From positions 3,204,001 through 3,268,000 of the forward strand of contig NZ_CP114029.1 of assembly GCF_026898155.1 (NCBI RefSeq): a stretch of DNA of 64,000 nucleotides. Direction: 5' to 3'. How positions within the stretch are numbered: position 1 is the first letter of the stretch; each line of letters begins with the position of its first letter. Under the pieces are notes generated by a model that saw nothing but the letters and a program-made list of their open reading frames with translations, did no database searches and was not told where the DNA came from. Made by a program: the position numbers and the translations under genes. This DNA comes from Jiella pelagia. Lineage in GTDB: Bacteria > Pseudomonadota > Alphaproteobacteria > Rhizobiales > Rhizobiaceae. Below are positions 1 through 9,562 of this stretch, one piece after another.

Positions 1-1
1 G

Positions 2-1846
2 GACGAACTCGCTGGCGCCATCGTCGCGCGGGTCGGCAAGAAGATCGTGCTCGCCTTGCCGCTCGGCCTCGGCAAGGGCAACCACGTCGCCAATGCGCTC
101 TTCCAGCTGGCGGCGCGCGATGCGTCCATCGACCTGACGATCTTCACCGCCCTGTCCCTCGATCCGCCGTCGGGCGGCGGCGGCCTCGCCGGCCGCTTCG
201 CCGGGCCCCTGGCGGAGCGTCTCTATGACGGTGTGACGCGGCTCGACTACGTCGAGGCTCGCAAGAAGGGACAGCTGCCGCCGAACGTCCGGGTGATCGA
301 GTTCTTCCTGCAGGCCGGTTTGCTGCTGTCGAACCGGGCGGCCCAGGAGAACTACGTCTCGGCGAACTACACCCATGCCGCCCGCTATGTCGTCGAAAGT
401 GGTGTCAACGTCGTCGCCCAGATGGTGGCGCCTTCCGACGGCCGCGAGTGTTATTCCCTCGGCTCGAACACCGACATGACCCTCGATCTCCTGCCGGTGA
501 TGGAGGAGATGAAGGGCGCAGGGCGGGAGGTTCTCCTCATCGGCGAGGCGAACCGGGAGATGCCCTTCATGGGCGGCGCGGCGGCGCTGGATGCCACGCG
601 GTTCGACATGATCCTCGAAGGCGGCGAGGCCGAGGACGCCCGTCTCTTTTCCGTGCCCAAGCAGCCGATCTCGATGGTCGAGCACGCCATCGGGCTCTAT
701 TGCGCAGCGCTGGTCAGGGACGGCGGGACGATCCAGATCGGCATCGGCGGCATGGGCGGCGCGATCGCCAATGCGTTGATCCTTCGGCACCGCGATCCGG
801 CGCGCTTCAAGGCGGCGCTGGAGGCGCTCGGCAACTGGTCGGAGACGATCGAGCCGCAGACCGGTCCCTTCGAAGAGGGCCTCTACGGGCTGTCGGAAAT
901 GTTCGTCGATCCGCTGATGCAGCTGATCGATGCCGGGATCATTCGTCGCCAGACCTTCGACGGCAAGATCCTCCATGGCGGCTTCTTTGTCGGGCCGGAG
1001 AGCTTCTATCGCCGGCTGCGGGAAATCGAGCCAGAACTGAAGGAGAGGATCGCCATGCGCGAAATCTCCTTCATCAACGACCTGCCGGTCGAAGACCGGG
1101 CCCGCAATGCGCAAGACCGGCGCGACGCGCGCTTCTTCAATTCGGCGATGATCGCCACCGCCCTCGGCGACGTCTGCTCCGATCAGCTGGAAGACGGGCG
1201 GGTGGTGTCCGGCGTCGGCGGGCAGTTCAACTTCGTCGACCAGGCCTTCGCGCTCAAGGGCGCGCGCTCGGCGCTGATGCTCGCCTCGACCCGCAATGGC
1301 GGACGCCAGTCGAACATCCGCTGGAGCTACGGTCACACCACCGTGCCGCGGCACATGAAGGACGTCGTCGTCACCGAATACGGCGTCGCCGACCTGAGAG
1401 GCCGCGTCGACCGCGACACCGTCGCGGCGATGATCGGCATTGCCGACGAGAGCGTGCAAGGTACGCTGATCGGCGAAGCCGTGGCGGCGCGAAAGCTCGA
1501 GATCGGCCATCGGCCGAAGCGGTGGAATTCACGGTCTGCGCTCGCGGCGGCGCTCGCCCCCTTTGCCGACGTCCTGCCGGCCTATCCCTTCGGCACGGAT
1601 CTTACGGAAGACGAGCAGCGGCTGGCGCCGGCGCTTCGTCGTCTGAAGGAGCACCAGGGCGATTGGCCGATGATGGCTCGGCTGCTTTACCGCGGGCTTG
1701 GCAGCGAGCCTTCCGCAGCTCACCGATCTGCGCTGGCGAGACTGGATCTCGAACGGCCGCGCAGCCTTGCCGATCGGATGACCCGAGCCCTCGTCCTCGG
1801 CGCGCTGCGAACGCAGGATGATCGCCCCAAGGGGGCCGGTGGATGA
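2..1846 (+). CDS. Acetyl-CoA hydrolase/transferase family protein (5' end outside window)
   Basis: The frame is already open at base 2 and a GTG at 47 lies inside coding sequence, so the true start is upstream of the window. The family moves CoA between acyl-CoA and carboxylates or hydrolyses acetyl-CoA, in the cytoplasm. Support: a glycine-rich GIGGMGGAIANAL segment near visible residue 250 and the C-terminal TEYGVADLRG segment near residue 458, typical of acetyl-CoA hydrolase/transferase proteins. About 615 residues are visible, longer than the usual 430-540; the last ~100 residues are an extra helical tail. Substrate cannot be told from sequence. It precedes, on the opposite strand, a fumarylacetoacetase-family gene, and acyl-CoA genes follow, so a role in carboxylic acid catabolism is inferred. 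Confidence 0.85.
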   Translation, partial: DELAGAIVARVGKKIVLALPLGLGKGNHVANALFQLAARDASIDLTIFTALSLDPPSGGGGLAGRFAGPLAERLYDGVTRLDYVEARKKGQLPPNVRVIEFFLQAGLLLSNRAAQENYVSANYTHAARYVVESGVNVVAQMVAPSDGRECYSLGSNTDMTLDLLPVMEEMKGAGREVLLIGEANREMPFMGGAAALDATRFDMILEGGEAEDARLFSVPKQPISMVEHAIGLYCAALVRDGGTIQIGIGGMGGAIANALILRHRDPARFKAALEALGNWSETIEPQTGPFEEGLYGLSEMFVDPLMQLIDAGIIRRQTFDGKILHGGFFVGPESFYRRLREIEPELKERIAMREISFINDLPVEDRARNAQDRRDARFFNSAMIATALGDVCSDQLEDGRVVSGVGGQFNFVDQAFALKGARSALMLASTRNGGRQSNIRWSYGHTTVPRHMKDVVVTEYGVADLRGRVDRDTVAAMIGIADESVQGTLIGEAVAARKLEIGHRPKRWNSRSALAAALAPFADVLPAYPFGTDLTEDEQRLAPALRRLKEHQGDWPMMARLLYRGLGSEPSAAHRSALARLDLERPRSLADRMTRALVLGALRTQDDRPKGAGG

Positions 1847-1881
1847 ACGCTAATCCACGACCCGGCGCGCCGGGCTCCACA

Positions 1882-2724
1882 TCAGATCGAAACGCAGAGA
1901 TTGTCCTGCTCGCCGAGACCGCTGCCGCCGAGCCGGATGCGGTCTCCCGCCTTCAGGAAGCGCGGCGGATCGTAGGACAGCCCGACGCCCGCCAGAGTGC
2001 CCGTCAAAATGACATCGCCCGGCTCCAGCCGCATGAAGCGCGAGACGTAGGAGACGAGGTAGGGGATCTTGAAGATCATCTCACCCGTCGAGCCCATCTG
2101 CTGGCGCTCGCCATTGACGTCGAGCCACAGTTCGACGGCATCGGGATTGGGCAGCTCGTCCGGCGTCACCAGCCAGGGGCCGAGCGGGCAGAAGGTGTCG
2201 TGCGACTTGCCCTTGGTCCATTGCCCGCCGCGCTGCAGCTGAAAATTGCGCTCGGTGACGTCGTTGGCGAGGCAATAGCCGGCGATCGCTCGCTGGGCGT
2301 CCTCGACACCGGCATATTTGGCGACGCGGCCGATGACGACCGCGAGTTCGACGCCCCAGTCGACCCGGTTGGCCAGACGGGGAATCTCGATCGGATCGTT
2401 GGGCCCGCAGGCGCTCGTCGCCGATTTCAGAAACAGCGTCGGCTCCGGATTCATGCGGAAGCCCGCGAGCTTGGCGCTGTCGGGATAGTTCGGGCCGATG
2501 CCGACGATCTTGCCGATGCGGTCGACCGGCTTGCAGAGGCGGGTGCCGTCGGGCGCCTTCGGCAACGTCGCAGGATCGATCGCCGCGAGGGCCGCCAGGC
2601 GGTCCGGGTCGAGATATTGGCCATCGAGAGTCGCAACATGGTCGGACAAATCACGAATCGCACCGGCCTCGTCGACGAGACCGGGGCGTTCCGAACCACG
2701 TTCGCCAAATCGAACAAGCCGCAT
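1882..2724 (-). CDS. Fumarylacetoacetate hydrolase family protein
   Basis: A 280-residue cytoplasmic hydrolase/isomerase of the FAH superfamily, which cleaves or isomerises beta-diketo acids from aromatic compound breakdown in a metal-dependent way. The fold signature is clear: KIVGIGPNYPDSAK in the N-terminal third, the KSHDTFCPLGPWL block and the C-terminal GDVILTGTLAGVG. Family members usually carry an E-x-E metal-binding pair in the segment corresponding to RVDWGVELAVVIG; here the first Glu is Gly (G-V-E), while the Asp of ANDVTERNFQ is kept. This may weaken or change metal binding. The gene is divergent from the acyl-CoA dehydrogenase, with about 220 bp of shared upstream region. A second FAH paralogue (35376-36059) keeps the usual H-H-E-I-E-L arrangement. 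Confidence 0.85.
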   Translation of the reverse strand: MRLVRFGERGSERPGLVDEAGAIRDLSDHVATLDGQYLDPDRLAALAAIDPATLPKAPDGTRLCKPVDRIGKIVGIGPNYPDSAKLAGFRMNPEPTLFLKSATSACGPNDPIEIPRLANRVDWGVELAVVIGRVAKYAGVEDAQRAIAGYCLANDVTERNFQLQRGGQWTKGKSHDTFCPLGPWLVTPDELPNPDAVELWLDVNGERQQMGSTGEMIFKIPYLVSYVSRFMRLEPGDVILTGTLAGVGLSYDPPRFLKAGDRIRLGGSGLGEQDNLCVSI

Positions 2725-2947
2725 TCAAACCTCCCTGACGCACTAACGCCGGAATGGTCGAACAGCCGGCACGGTTCCTTGCAGTGGCTCGCGTCCCGGT
2801 TAAAGATTCGGCGATCACGCTCCCGCGCTTCATATGGTGACGGCGGCGCCGCGTCGACGGGAAGTTTCGGCGGAGTGACAGAAACATTTGACGATTTAGG
2901 TGGTCGGCGACACGCTTCGCCGGCAGCGCCCAGGAGGAGATGAAGCC

Positions 2948-4756
2948 ATGTCGCAGCCACCGGTCAAGGATATTGCATTTACCTTGCGGACCATCGCCGG
3001 TCTCGACGGCGCGATGAAAGACGGGCTCTTCCCGGACCTTTCGCCGGACCTCGTCGAGGCGGTGCTCGAGGAAGCGGCGCGGTTCGCCGCCGAGCGCATG
3101 GCGCCACTCGATCGCATCGGCGACGAGGAGGGCGCTCGCTTCGACAACGGCGCCGTGACGATGCCGGCGGGCTGGAGAGAGCTCTATCGGGATTGGATCG
3201 CAGGCGGCTGGAACGCCTTGTCCGGCCCGGCCGAATATGGCGGGCAGGCTCTTCCGACTGCGCTTGCCGCTGCCGTCGCCGAGATGTGGAACCACGCCTC
3301 GATGCCCTTCGCCCTTGGTCCCTTGCTCACGGTCGGTGCCGTCGAGGCGGTGGAAAAGCATGGCTCTGACGAACTGAAGCGGGTCTATCTGGAAAAGCTC
3401 GTCTCCGGCGAGTGGATGGGCACGATGAACCTCACCGAGCCGCAGGCGGGATCGGATCTTTCGGCGCTGCGGGCGAAAGCCGAGCGGCGAGACGATGGCA
3501 GCTACAAGATCTTCGGCCAGAAGATCTACATCACCTATGGCGAGCACGACCTGACGGACAACATCGTCCATCTGGTTCTGGCCCGGCTGCCCGACGCACC
3601 GGCAGGCGTGAAGGGCATCTCGCTGTTCCTGGTGCCGAAATTCCTGCCCGACGACAGCGGCGCGCCGGGCCGGCGCAACGATGTCGTGTGCCATTCGATC
3701 GAGCACAAGCTCGGCATCCACGCTTCGCCCACCTGCACGATGCTGTTCGGCGAGGGGACGGTGGAAGGCGAGGAGCCGGGCGCGGTCGGCTTCCTCGTCG
3801 GCGAGGAAAACAGGGGCCTCGCCTGCATGTTCACGATGATGAACAACGCCCGGCTGATGGTCGGCATGGAGGGCGTCGGCCTTGCCGATGCCGCCTATGA
3901 CAAGGCGCTCGCCTATGCGAAGGAGCGGCGCCAGGGCCGGGCGACGCGGCTTGCGCCCGACGCCGAGAAGGCCGGCTCGATGAGCCCGATCGTCGGCCAT
4001 CCGGATATCGCTCGCACGCTCTTGACGATGAAAGGGCTGACCGACGCCGCCCGCGCCATCGCCTACAACTGTGCGATCGCCACCGACCGGGCGCGGGCCT
4101 GCGCCTTGATCGATCCGGCGAAGGCCGGCCTGTGGCAGGAGCGGGCCAATCTGTTGACGCCGGTTGCCAAGGCCTTTGCCACCGACGTTGCTTGCGAAGT
4201 CGCCTCGCTCGGCATTCAGGTCCATGGCGGGATGGGCTTCGTCGAGGAGACCGGCGCCGCAAGGCTGCTCCGCAACGCCCGGATCACGCCGATCTACGAG
4301 GGCACCAACGGCATTCAGGCGATCGACCTTGTGACGCGCAAGATCGGCCAGTCGGGCGGCGAGGCGGTCTCCGGCTTGTTCGCCGAACTCTCGACGACGC
4401 TTGCCGAATTGTCGCGGCGCAACGTCCCGGAATTCGGGGAGACCGGTGCCTGCCTCGAAGCCGGGATGGCCGATCTGAGGGCCGCGACGGATCATCTCCT
4501 CGACCTCTTGCGGTCGAAAGAGACCGACACGGCGCTTGCCGGCGCAACCCCCTATCTGCGGCTCTTCGCCCTTGCCGCCGGCGGCGTCTGGCTCGCCAGG
4601 GGCGCGCTTGGAGAAGCGGCCGACGACCGGATCGCGCTGTGTCGCTTCGTCGCCGAAAACCTCGTGCCGGAGACGGGGGCGTTACGGCACAGGGTGATGT
4701 CGGGAGCCGCCAGCCTTGCAGCTGCCCACGATCTTCTCTTCAAGGAGGGTTCATGA
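2948..4756 (+). CDS. Acyl-CoA dehydrogenase, DmdC-like
   Basis: A 602-residue FAD-dependent acyl-CoA dehydrogenase that introduces the alpha-beta double bond in an acyl-CoA. Length, the N-terminal extension and the C-terminal extra domain match the 3-methylmercaptopropionyl-CoA dehydrogenase (DmdC) group rather than the 380-residue classical enzymes. Visible motifs: TEPQAGSDLSAL (FAD contact) near residue 163, VHGGMGF near 424 and IYEGTNGIQ near 450, whose Glu is the probable catalytic base. The start is set by a strong AGGAGGAG eight bases upstream of ATG; an in-frame GTG at 2900 lacks such a site. The stop overlaps the start of the enoyl-CoA hydratase (ATGA), so the two are translationally coupled. 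Whether the substrate is a sulfur compound or a fatty acyl-CoA is unknown. Confidence 0.88.
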   Translation: MSQPPVKDIAFTLRTIAGLDGAMKDGLFPDLSPDLVEAVLEEAARFAAERMAPLDRIGDEEGARFDNGAVTMPAGWRELYRDWIAGGWNALSGPAEYGGQALPTALAAAVAEMWNHASMPFALGPLLTVGAVEAVEKHGSDELKRVYLEKLVSGEWMGTMNLTEPQAGSDLSALRAKAERRDDGSYKIFGQKIYITYGEHDLTDNIVHLVLARLPDAPAGVKGISLFLVPKFLPDDSGAPGRRNDVVCHSIEHKLGIHASPTCTMLFGEGTVEGEEPGAVGFLVGEENRGLACMFTMMNNARLMVGMEGVGLADAAYDKALAYAKERRQGRATRLAPDAEKAGSMSPIVGHPDIARTLLTMKGLTDAARAIAYNCAIATDRARACALIDPAKAGLWQERANLLTPVAKAFATDVACEVASLGIQVHGGMGFVEETGAARLLRNARITPIYEGTNGIQAIDLVTRKIGQSGGEAVSGLFAELSTTLAELSRRNVPEFGETGACLEAGMADLRAATDHLLDLLRSKETDTALAGATPYLRLFALAAGGVWLARGALGEAADDRIALCRFVAENLVPETGALRHRVMSGAASLAAAHDLLFKEGS

Positions 4757-5493
4757 TGTCCGAACTGATGGAAACCGGCACCGAGGACGGCGTTCTGACC
4801 ATCCGCATGAACCGGCCGGACAAGAAGAACGCCCTCAATCGCGCCATGTACCGAGCGATGCTGGAAGCGCTGCAGGCGGCGTCGGCCGATGCGGCCATCC
4901 GCGCGGTTGTCTTCGCCGGGGTGCCGGGGGCCTTTTCCGCTGGCAATGACATCAAGGACTTCCTGGCGATCGCCGAGGGCGGCTCGTTGCCGGCCGAGAC
5001 GGGCGATTTCCTGCATCTCGTCGCGGGGTTCGACAAGCCGATGCTCGCCGCGGTGGATGGGCTGGCCATCGGCATCGGTACGACGCTGCTGATGCATTGC
5101 GACCTCGCTTATGCAAGCCCGCAGTCGGTTTTCAGAACGCCGTTCCTCGACCTCGGTATCACGCCGGAAGCAGCCTCCAGCCTGATTGCTCCGCGCATCA
5201 TGGGTGACCAGAGGGCCTTCGCGCTGCTCGTCCTCGGCGAGAACTTCGACGCCGAGGAAGCGCGGCAGGCGGGGCTCGTCTACAGGGTCGTCGACGATCC
5301 CGAGGCGACCGCTGCGAAGGCCGCGGCGCTGCTCGCCAAGAAGCCGCCCGAAGCACTGCGGATCGCCCGCGATCTGCTGCGCGGCCGCCGGGAGGACGTT
5401 CTTGCCCGCATGGATCAGGAGTTGGAGATATTCGCCGGGCGGCTCCGTTCAAACGAGGCGCGGGCAGCCTTTGCAGCGTTCCTGAACCGCTGA
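4753..5493 (+). CDS. Enoyl-CoA hydratase/isomerase family protein
   Basis: A 246-residue crotonase-fold enzyme that would hydrate or isomerise the product of the upstream dehydrogenase. The oxyanion-hole segment AGNDIKDF lies near residue 62, and LGITPEAASSL near residue 137 carries a Glu where crotonases of the isomerase type have their acid/base residue. The start overlaps the previous stop as ATGA, with AAGGAGGG just upstream; two ATGs in tandem make the exact start uncertain by one codon. It ends ahead of a strong hairpin. The pair forms a minimal beta-oxidation-like operon. Confidence 0.87.
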   Translation: MMSELMETGTEDGVLTIRMNRPDKKNALNRAMYRAMLEALQAASADAAIRAVVFAGVPGAFSAGNDIKDFLAIAEGGSLPAETGDFLHLVAGFDKPMLAAVDGLAIGIGTTLLMHCDLAYASPQSVFRTPFLDLGITPEAASSLIAPRIMGDQRAFALLVLGENFDAEEARQAGLVYRVVDDPEATAAKAAALLAKKPPEALRIARDLLRGRREDVLARMDQELEIFAGRLRSNEARAAFAAFLNR

Positions 5494-5542
5494 GACGCGC
5501 AGATCTGAGTGAGGGAAGCGGCGGCCTGCCGCCCCTGATGCC

Positions 5543-5583
5543 CGATCCGCCGGCCGTGGGAGGAGAACACGGCCGGCGGATCG
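5543..5583. terminator. Bidirectional hairpin between convergent genes
   Basis: A perfect 16-bp inverted repeat with a 9-base loop lies between the convergent ends of the enoyl-CoA hydratase and the aminotransferase. There is no long T run, so this may be a stem-only or factor-assisted terminator working for both strands. Confidence 0.6.
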
Positions 5584-5597
5584 CCGCGACGGGCCCG

Positions 5598-6806
5598 CTA
5601 TTCGGCGGCCTGACGCTCGGCCTGCGACGCCGAATGGGCCTCGCGGAAATAGGCATGCGCTGCGGCGACCCCCGCGCCGGGCGTGATCCTGGCGCCGGCG
5701 TCGGCCAACGAGATCTCCGCGCAGGCGAGGGCGGACAGGCACATCACCTCGTTCAGATCGCCGAGATGGCCGATCCGGAAGACCTTGCCATTGAGCCGTG
5801 CGAGCCCGCCGCCGAAGGAGGTGTTGTAGCGCTCATAGGCGATCTTCAGTACCAGATTGGCGTCGACACCCTCCGGTACGTAGACCGCCGAGACCGTGTC
5901 CGAATGCCACTGGGGGCCGGCTGCGACGAGCTTCAGCCCGAGACCCTGGACGCCGCGGCGAACACCCTCGGCAAGGCGGTGATGCCGGGCAAAGACGTTA
6001 TCCAATCCTTCCTCAAAGAGCATGTCGAGGGCGGCTCGCAGACCGTGGAAGAACTGTGTCGGCGGGGTATAGGGGAAGTAGCCCTGATCGTTCGTGGCGA
6101 TCTGGTCGGCAAAGGTGAAATAGGAGCGGGCCATTTTCGGCCGGTTGTCCCTGTTCGCCGCGAGCGCCTTTTCCGACACCGACAGGAACGACAGGCCGGC
6201 CGGCAGCATGAAGCCTTTCTGTGAGCCGGCGACGGCAAGATCGACGCCCCACTCGTCCTGGCGAAAGTCGATCGAGGCGATCGACGAGACGCCGTCGACG
6301 AAGAGCAGCGCCGGGTGCGAATGGGCGTCGAGAAGCTTGCGCACCCCGGGAATGCTGGAGGTCACGCCCGTCGCCGTCTCGTTGTGGGTGACGAAGACGG
6401 CGCGGATTTCGTGCGCGGTGTCGGCGGCGATCTTCTCCTCATAGACATCGAGTGGCACGCCCATGCCCCATTCGACGTCGACCAGTTCGACATTCAGGCC
6501 AAGCCGCTCGGCCATCTCGACCCAGAGATGGGAGAACTGGCCGAAGCGCGACATCAGCACCCTGTCGCCGGGGGCGAGCGTGTTCTGGATCGCCGATTCC
6601 CAGGCGCCTGTGCCCGAGGACGGGAACATGAACACGCGGCCGCTCTTGTTCCCGAAGGCGCGCTTCAGGTCGCGGAACAGGCCGAGCGTCAGCTCCGGCA
6701 GGTCCGGCGCGCGCTGATCCTCCATGGTCACGTTCATGGCGCGGCGCACCCGGTCCGGCACGTTGGTCGGCCCCGGGATGAAAAGCTGTCTGATGCCGTG
6801 TTTCAC
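5598..6806 (-). CDS. Class V aminotransferase, serine/alanine-glyoxylate type
   Basis: A 402-residue PLP-dependent aminotransferase of fold type I. The N-terminal LFIPGPTNVP, the FPSSGTGAWE phosphate-binding segment and the GSQKGFMLP lysine loop (Lys near residue 196) are characteristic of serine-glyoxylate and alanine-glyoxylate aminotransferases. Such enzymes make glycine from glyoxylate, either in the serine cycle, in photorespiratory-type salvage, or (BhcA) in the beta-hydroxyaspartate cycle. None of the partner genes of those pathways is in the window, so the amino donor is not assigned. It is a single gene convergent with the enoyl-CoA hydratase. Confidence 0.87.
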   Translation of the reverse strand: MKHGIRQLFIPGPTNVPDRVRRAMNVTMEDQRAPDLPELTLGLFRDLKRAFGNKSGRVFMFPSSGTGAWESAIQNTLAPGDRVLMSRFGQFSHLWVEMAERLGLNVELVDVEWGMGVPLDVYEEKIAADTAHEIRAVFVTHNETATGVTSSIPGVRKLLDAHSHPALLFVDGVSSIASIDFRQDEWGVDLAVAGSQKGFMLPAGLSFLSVSEKALAANRDNRPKMARSYFTFADQIATNDQGYFPYTPPTQFFHGLRAALDMLFEEGLDNVFARHHRLAEGVRRGVQGLGLKLVAAGPQWHSDTVSAVYVPEGVDANLVLKIAYERYNTSFGGGLARLNGKVFRIGHLGDLNEVMCLSALACAEISLADAGARITPGAGVAAAHAYFREAHSASQAERQAAE

Positions 6807-7070
6807 ATCGTCCTCCCTGTCGCGCCGCGAACGACGCCGTCGGACGCATGGCGCGCCCGGATTTTTGCAACGATGATACCCACTCCGCCAGTAAATGGAA
6901 CTTTCATTTTCTCATCAAGCCCCACAGATAAAATTATGGGCGTCGGCGGGTTTTCGCGGTTACGTCCCTATCTGCGCAGCGGTCAGCTGCAGCACGGCGC
7001 TGCGCGACATGGCGTTCACCCGGCGGCGGCCAGCGCGGAAATTGCGGGAAATCGAGGAAAGGGAGCGGCG

Positions 7071-7451
7071 ATGGGACTTCTATCCGGCCTGATGGGACTG
7101 ACCAGCGACGTCGATGTCGACGACGTGCGCGGGGAACTCGGACCGATCATGATCGACGGCGAAGAGATCGTGCTGGCATTCATGGTGGTACGCGACATGC
7201 TCGTCTTTACCGATCTGCGGCTGATCATCGTGGATAAACAGGGGGTGACCGGGCGCAAACGAATGATCCAGTCGATACCCTACCGGGCGATCACCACATT
7301 TTCGATCGAAACCGCAGGCACCTTCGATTCCGATTCAGAGATGACGATCTGGATGAGCGGCCAGCCGCCGCTGTCCCGAGAACTCTCGCGTCGCTCGAAC
7401 ATTGCCGGGATTCAGAAGGCCTTGGCAGAAGGCGTTCTCGGGCGGCGCTAG
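7071..7451 (+). CDS. Bacterial PH-domain protein
   Basis: A 126-residue soluble protein that looks like a single bacterial pleckstrin-homology domain (bPH/DUF1696 type): GEEIVLAFMVVRDMLVFTDLRLIIVDKQG is followed by a basic segment, IPYRAITTFSIETAGTFDSDSEM and a C-terminal helix. This order of strands matches the YvbH/bPH group. The ATG is preceded by AAAGGGAGCG at good spacing. It stands alone with a strong terminator directly behind. The function of bPH proteins is generally unknown; membrane or envelope stress association is only a family-level guess. Confidence 0.75.
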   Translation: MGLLSGLMGLTSDVDVDDVRGELGPIMIDGEEIVLAFMVVRDMLVFTDLRLIIVDKQGVTGRKRMIQSIPYRAITTFSIETAGTFDSDSEMTIWMSGQPPLSRELSRRSNIAGIQKALAEGVLGRR

Positions 7452-7499
7452 CGTCGCTGCCCGCCGGGCCTGCGGCAGGCCATGCGACGCTTTTTTTTT
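7450..7499 (+). terminator. Rho-independent terminator after the PH-domain gene
   Basis: An 8-bp outer stem (AGCGTCGC with GCGACGCT), an inner GC-rich stem, and then a run of nine T. This is the most canonical terminator in the window; its left arm begins at the stop codon of the PH-domain gene. Confidence 0.85.
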
Positions 7500-7561
7500 C
7501 GGTTCTGTAAAAAAATTTCAAACTTTGTGGATCGGAATTGCATCTCGGGAGTTGAGAAGCG

Positions 7562-8071
7562 ATGCCGACGATCACAACCGCCATCCGATTTGCCGAAACG
7601 AGGGACGCTGCAGCCCTTGCGAGAGTGCACGAGTCGGCATGGCGGGGCGCCTATGCCGGCCTCATTCCCCATGGCTGTCTCAATGCCATCGTGCAGCGCC
7701 GGGAATCCAGCTGGTGGCAGCGCGCGGTGCACAGCGGCGCTGGCATCCTTGTCGTCGAGTTTGGGGGCGAGACGGTCGGCTACGCCACCATGGGGCGCAA
7801 TCGCACGCCGGCGCTCGCCGTTGAGGGCGAGGTGTACGAACTCTACCTGAAGCCCTCCTGCCAGGGCGTCGGGTTCGGCCGGCGCCTGTTCGGCGCCTGC
7901 CAGAAGCTTTTGCGCGAGCGCAGCCTCGACAGTCACGCCGTCTGGGCCCTTGCCGACAATTCGATGGCCACGGGATTCTACGAGCGAATGGGCGGCGTGG
8001 TGGTTGCCGAGGGTGAGGAGCGCTTCAACAACATGGCGCTGCGCAAGCTAGCCTTCGCTTGGCCCGACTAG
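7562..8071 (+). CDS. GNAT family N-acetyltransferase
   Basis: A 169-residue acetyl-CoA-dependent N-acetyltransferase. The GNAT core is clear: YATMGRNRTP strand beta-4, then ELYLKPSCQGVGFGRRLF, where Q-G-V-G-F-G-R is the pyrophosphate-binding loop, and the C-terminal ALADNSMATGFYERMGG segment. The N-terminal AALARVHESAWRGAYAGLIP resembles GNATs acting on amino acids or small amines. The substrate is unknown. The gene is isolated, follows the PH-domain terminator and is convergent with purD. Confidence 0.82.
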   Translation: MPTITTAIRFAETRDAAALARVHESAWRGAYAGLIPHGCLNAIVQRRESSWWQRAVHSGAGILVVEFGGETVGYATMGRNRTPALAVEGEVYELYLKPSCQGVGFGRRLFGACQKLLRERSLDSHAVWALADNSMATGFYERMGGVVVAEGEERFNNMALRKLAFAWPD

Positions 8072-8126
8072 TCGGAGCAGAGGCGTCTCCAGACCGGAGA
8101 CTCGTGCCCGGCAGATCAGTACGCTC

Positions 8127-9398
8127 TCAGTTGCTCTCCACCATGATGGCGCGATGGCCGATGTCGGTGCGAAAGAAACCCTCGTCCCAGCTGACTTGCT
8201 CGACGGCCGCATAGGCTCGGGCGGCCGCCTCGCGCACCGTGGCGCCGCGGGCGGTGACGTTGAGGACCCGGCCGCCGACGGCCAGGAGCCGGTCGCCGTC
8301 GCGGCTGGTGCCGGCGTGGAAGACGCGGGTGGTCGCATCGTCTTCCGGCAGCTGGGTGATCTGCGTGCCCTTCTCGTAGGCGCCCGGATAACCTTCCGTC
8401 GCCATCACCACCGTCAGCGCCCGATCCCGCGACCAGGTCGGTGTGATGCCGGAGACGTCGCCCTTCGCGGCGGCCAGGAAGGCCGGAAGCGGATCGCTGT
8501 CGAGCCGCATCATCAGCACCTGAGCCTCGGGATCGCCGAAGCGGACATTGTATTCGATCAGCTTCGGCCCGGTCTCGGTCAGCATCAGCCCGGCATAGAG
8601 GATGCCGCGGAACGGCGCGCCGATCTCGGCCATGCCTTTCAGCGTCGGCTCGACGATCTCCTTCATCGCCCGCTCGACCAGGCGCTCGCTCATGACAAGC
8701 GCGGGCGAGTAGGCGCCCATGCCGCCGGTGTTCGGGCCGCGGTCGCGGTCGAAGGCGCGCTTGTGGTCCTGCGCCGTGCCGAAGACGATGGCGCGCTCCC
8801 CATCGCAAAGACAGAAGAGGCTCGCCTCCTCGCCCTCGAGAAATTCCTCGATGACGATTTCCGCGCCAGGGCCGCCGAAGTCACCCTCGAAGCAGCCATC
8901 GACCGCGGCCGTCGCCTCGGCCCGGTTCGTCGCGATGGTGACGCCCTTGCCGGCCGCCAGTCCGTCGGCCTTGATGACCGTCGGGTAGCCGGTCTCGTCG
9001 AGATAGGCCTTCGCCGCGGCCGCATCCGAGAATCGCTTGTAGCGAGCCGTCGGAATGTCGTGACGGGAGCACAGATCCTTGGTGAAGCCCTTCGAGCCTT
9101 CCAGCCGCGCGGCCGCCGCCGAGGGTCCGAAGACCAGGATGCCGGCTTCCTCCAACTGGTCCGCCAGCCCCGCCACCAGGGGGCCTTCGGGCCCGACGAT
9201 GACGAGGCCGATCGCCTTGTCGCGGCAGAACTTGACGACTGCGCCATGATCGGCGACCTCGAGGGCGACGATCTCGGCGCATTCGCCAATGCCGGGATTG
9301 CCCGGCGCCGCATAGAGCCGGTTCAACATAGGCGACTGGGCGATCTTCCAGGCGAGCGCGTGTTCGCGTCCACCGGAGCCGATCAAAAGGACATCCAT
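8127..9398 (-). CDS. purD: Phosphoribosylamine-glycine ligase
   Basis: A 423-residue GAR synthetase, an ATP-grasp enzyme joining glycine to 5-phosphoribosylamine in the second step of de novo purine synthesis. Signature blocks are all present: [12 protein letters not shown] at the N-terminus, an ATP-grasp core, [13 protein letters not shown] and [15 protein letters not shown]. The start is taken at the ATG giving [10 protein letters not shown], because AGGAAA lies six bases upstream; a longer in-frame reading adds 13 non-conserved residues. It is monocistronic and divergent from ubiA. Confidence 0.97.
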   Translation of the reverse strand: MDVLLIGSGGREHALAWKIAQSPMLNRLYAAPGNPGIGECAEIVALEVADHGAVVKFCRDKAIGLVIVGPEGPLVAGLADQLEEAGILVFGPSAAAARLEGSKGFTKDLCSRHDIPTARYKRFSDAAAAKAYLDETGYPTVIKADGLAAGKGVTIATNRAEATAAVDGCFEGDFGGPGAEIVIEEFLEGEEASLFCLCDGERAIVFGTAQDHKRAFDRDRGPNTGGMGAYSPALVMSERLVERAMKEIVEPTLKGMAEIGAPFRGILYAGLMLTETGPKLIEYNVRFGDPEAQVLMMRLDSDPLPAFLAAAKGDVSGITPTWSRDRALTVVMATEGYPGAYEKGTQITQLPEDDATTRVFHAGTSRDGDRLLAVGGRVLNVTARGATVREAAARAYAAVEQVSWDEGFFRTDIGHRAIMVESN

Positions 9399-9562
9399 GC
9401 GCATTTCCTGGCTCAAGCCGTTGGCGGATTTCATCATCAGTGAGCCGATAGGGGGCGTGGGGCTGCAAGGTCAAGGACGTCGGGCAGCCAAAAAATCGGG
9501 CGCCAGAACAATGCGACGCGATTTTCACTTGACTGCAGCATCCATGCACACACTCTGGGCCC

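Noticed and set aside
448..1821. Long open frames antisense to or overlapping strong genes (for example 448-1821, 2651-4495, 27513-29312, 30058-31575).
   Set aside because: They are Arg/Pro/Ala-rich shadows produced by high GC, without ribosome-binding sites or recognisable domains.
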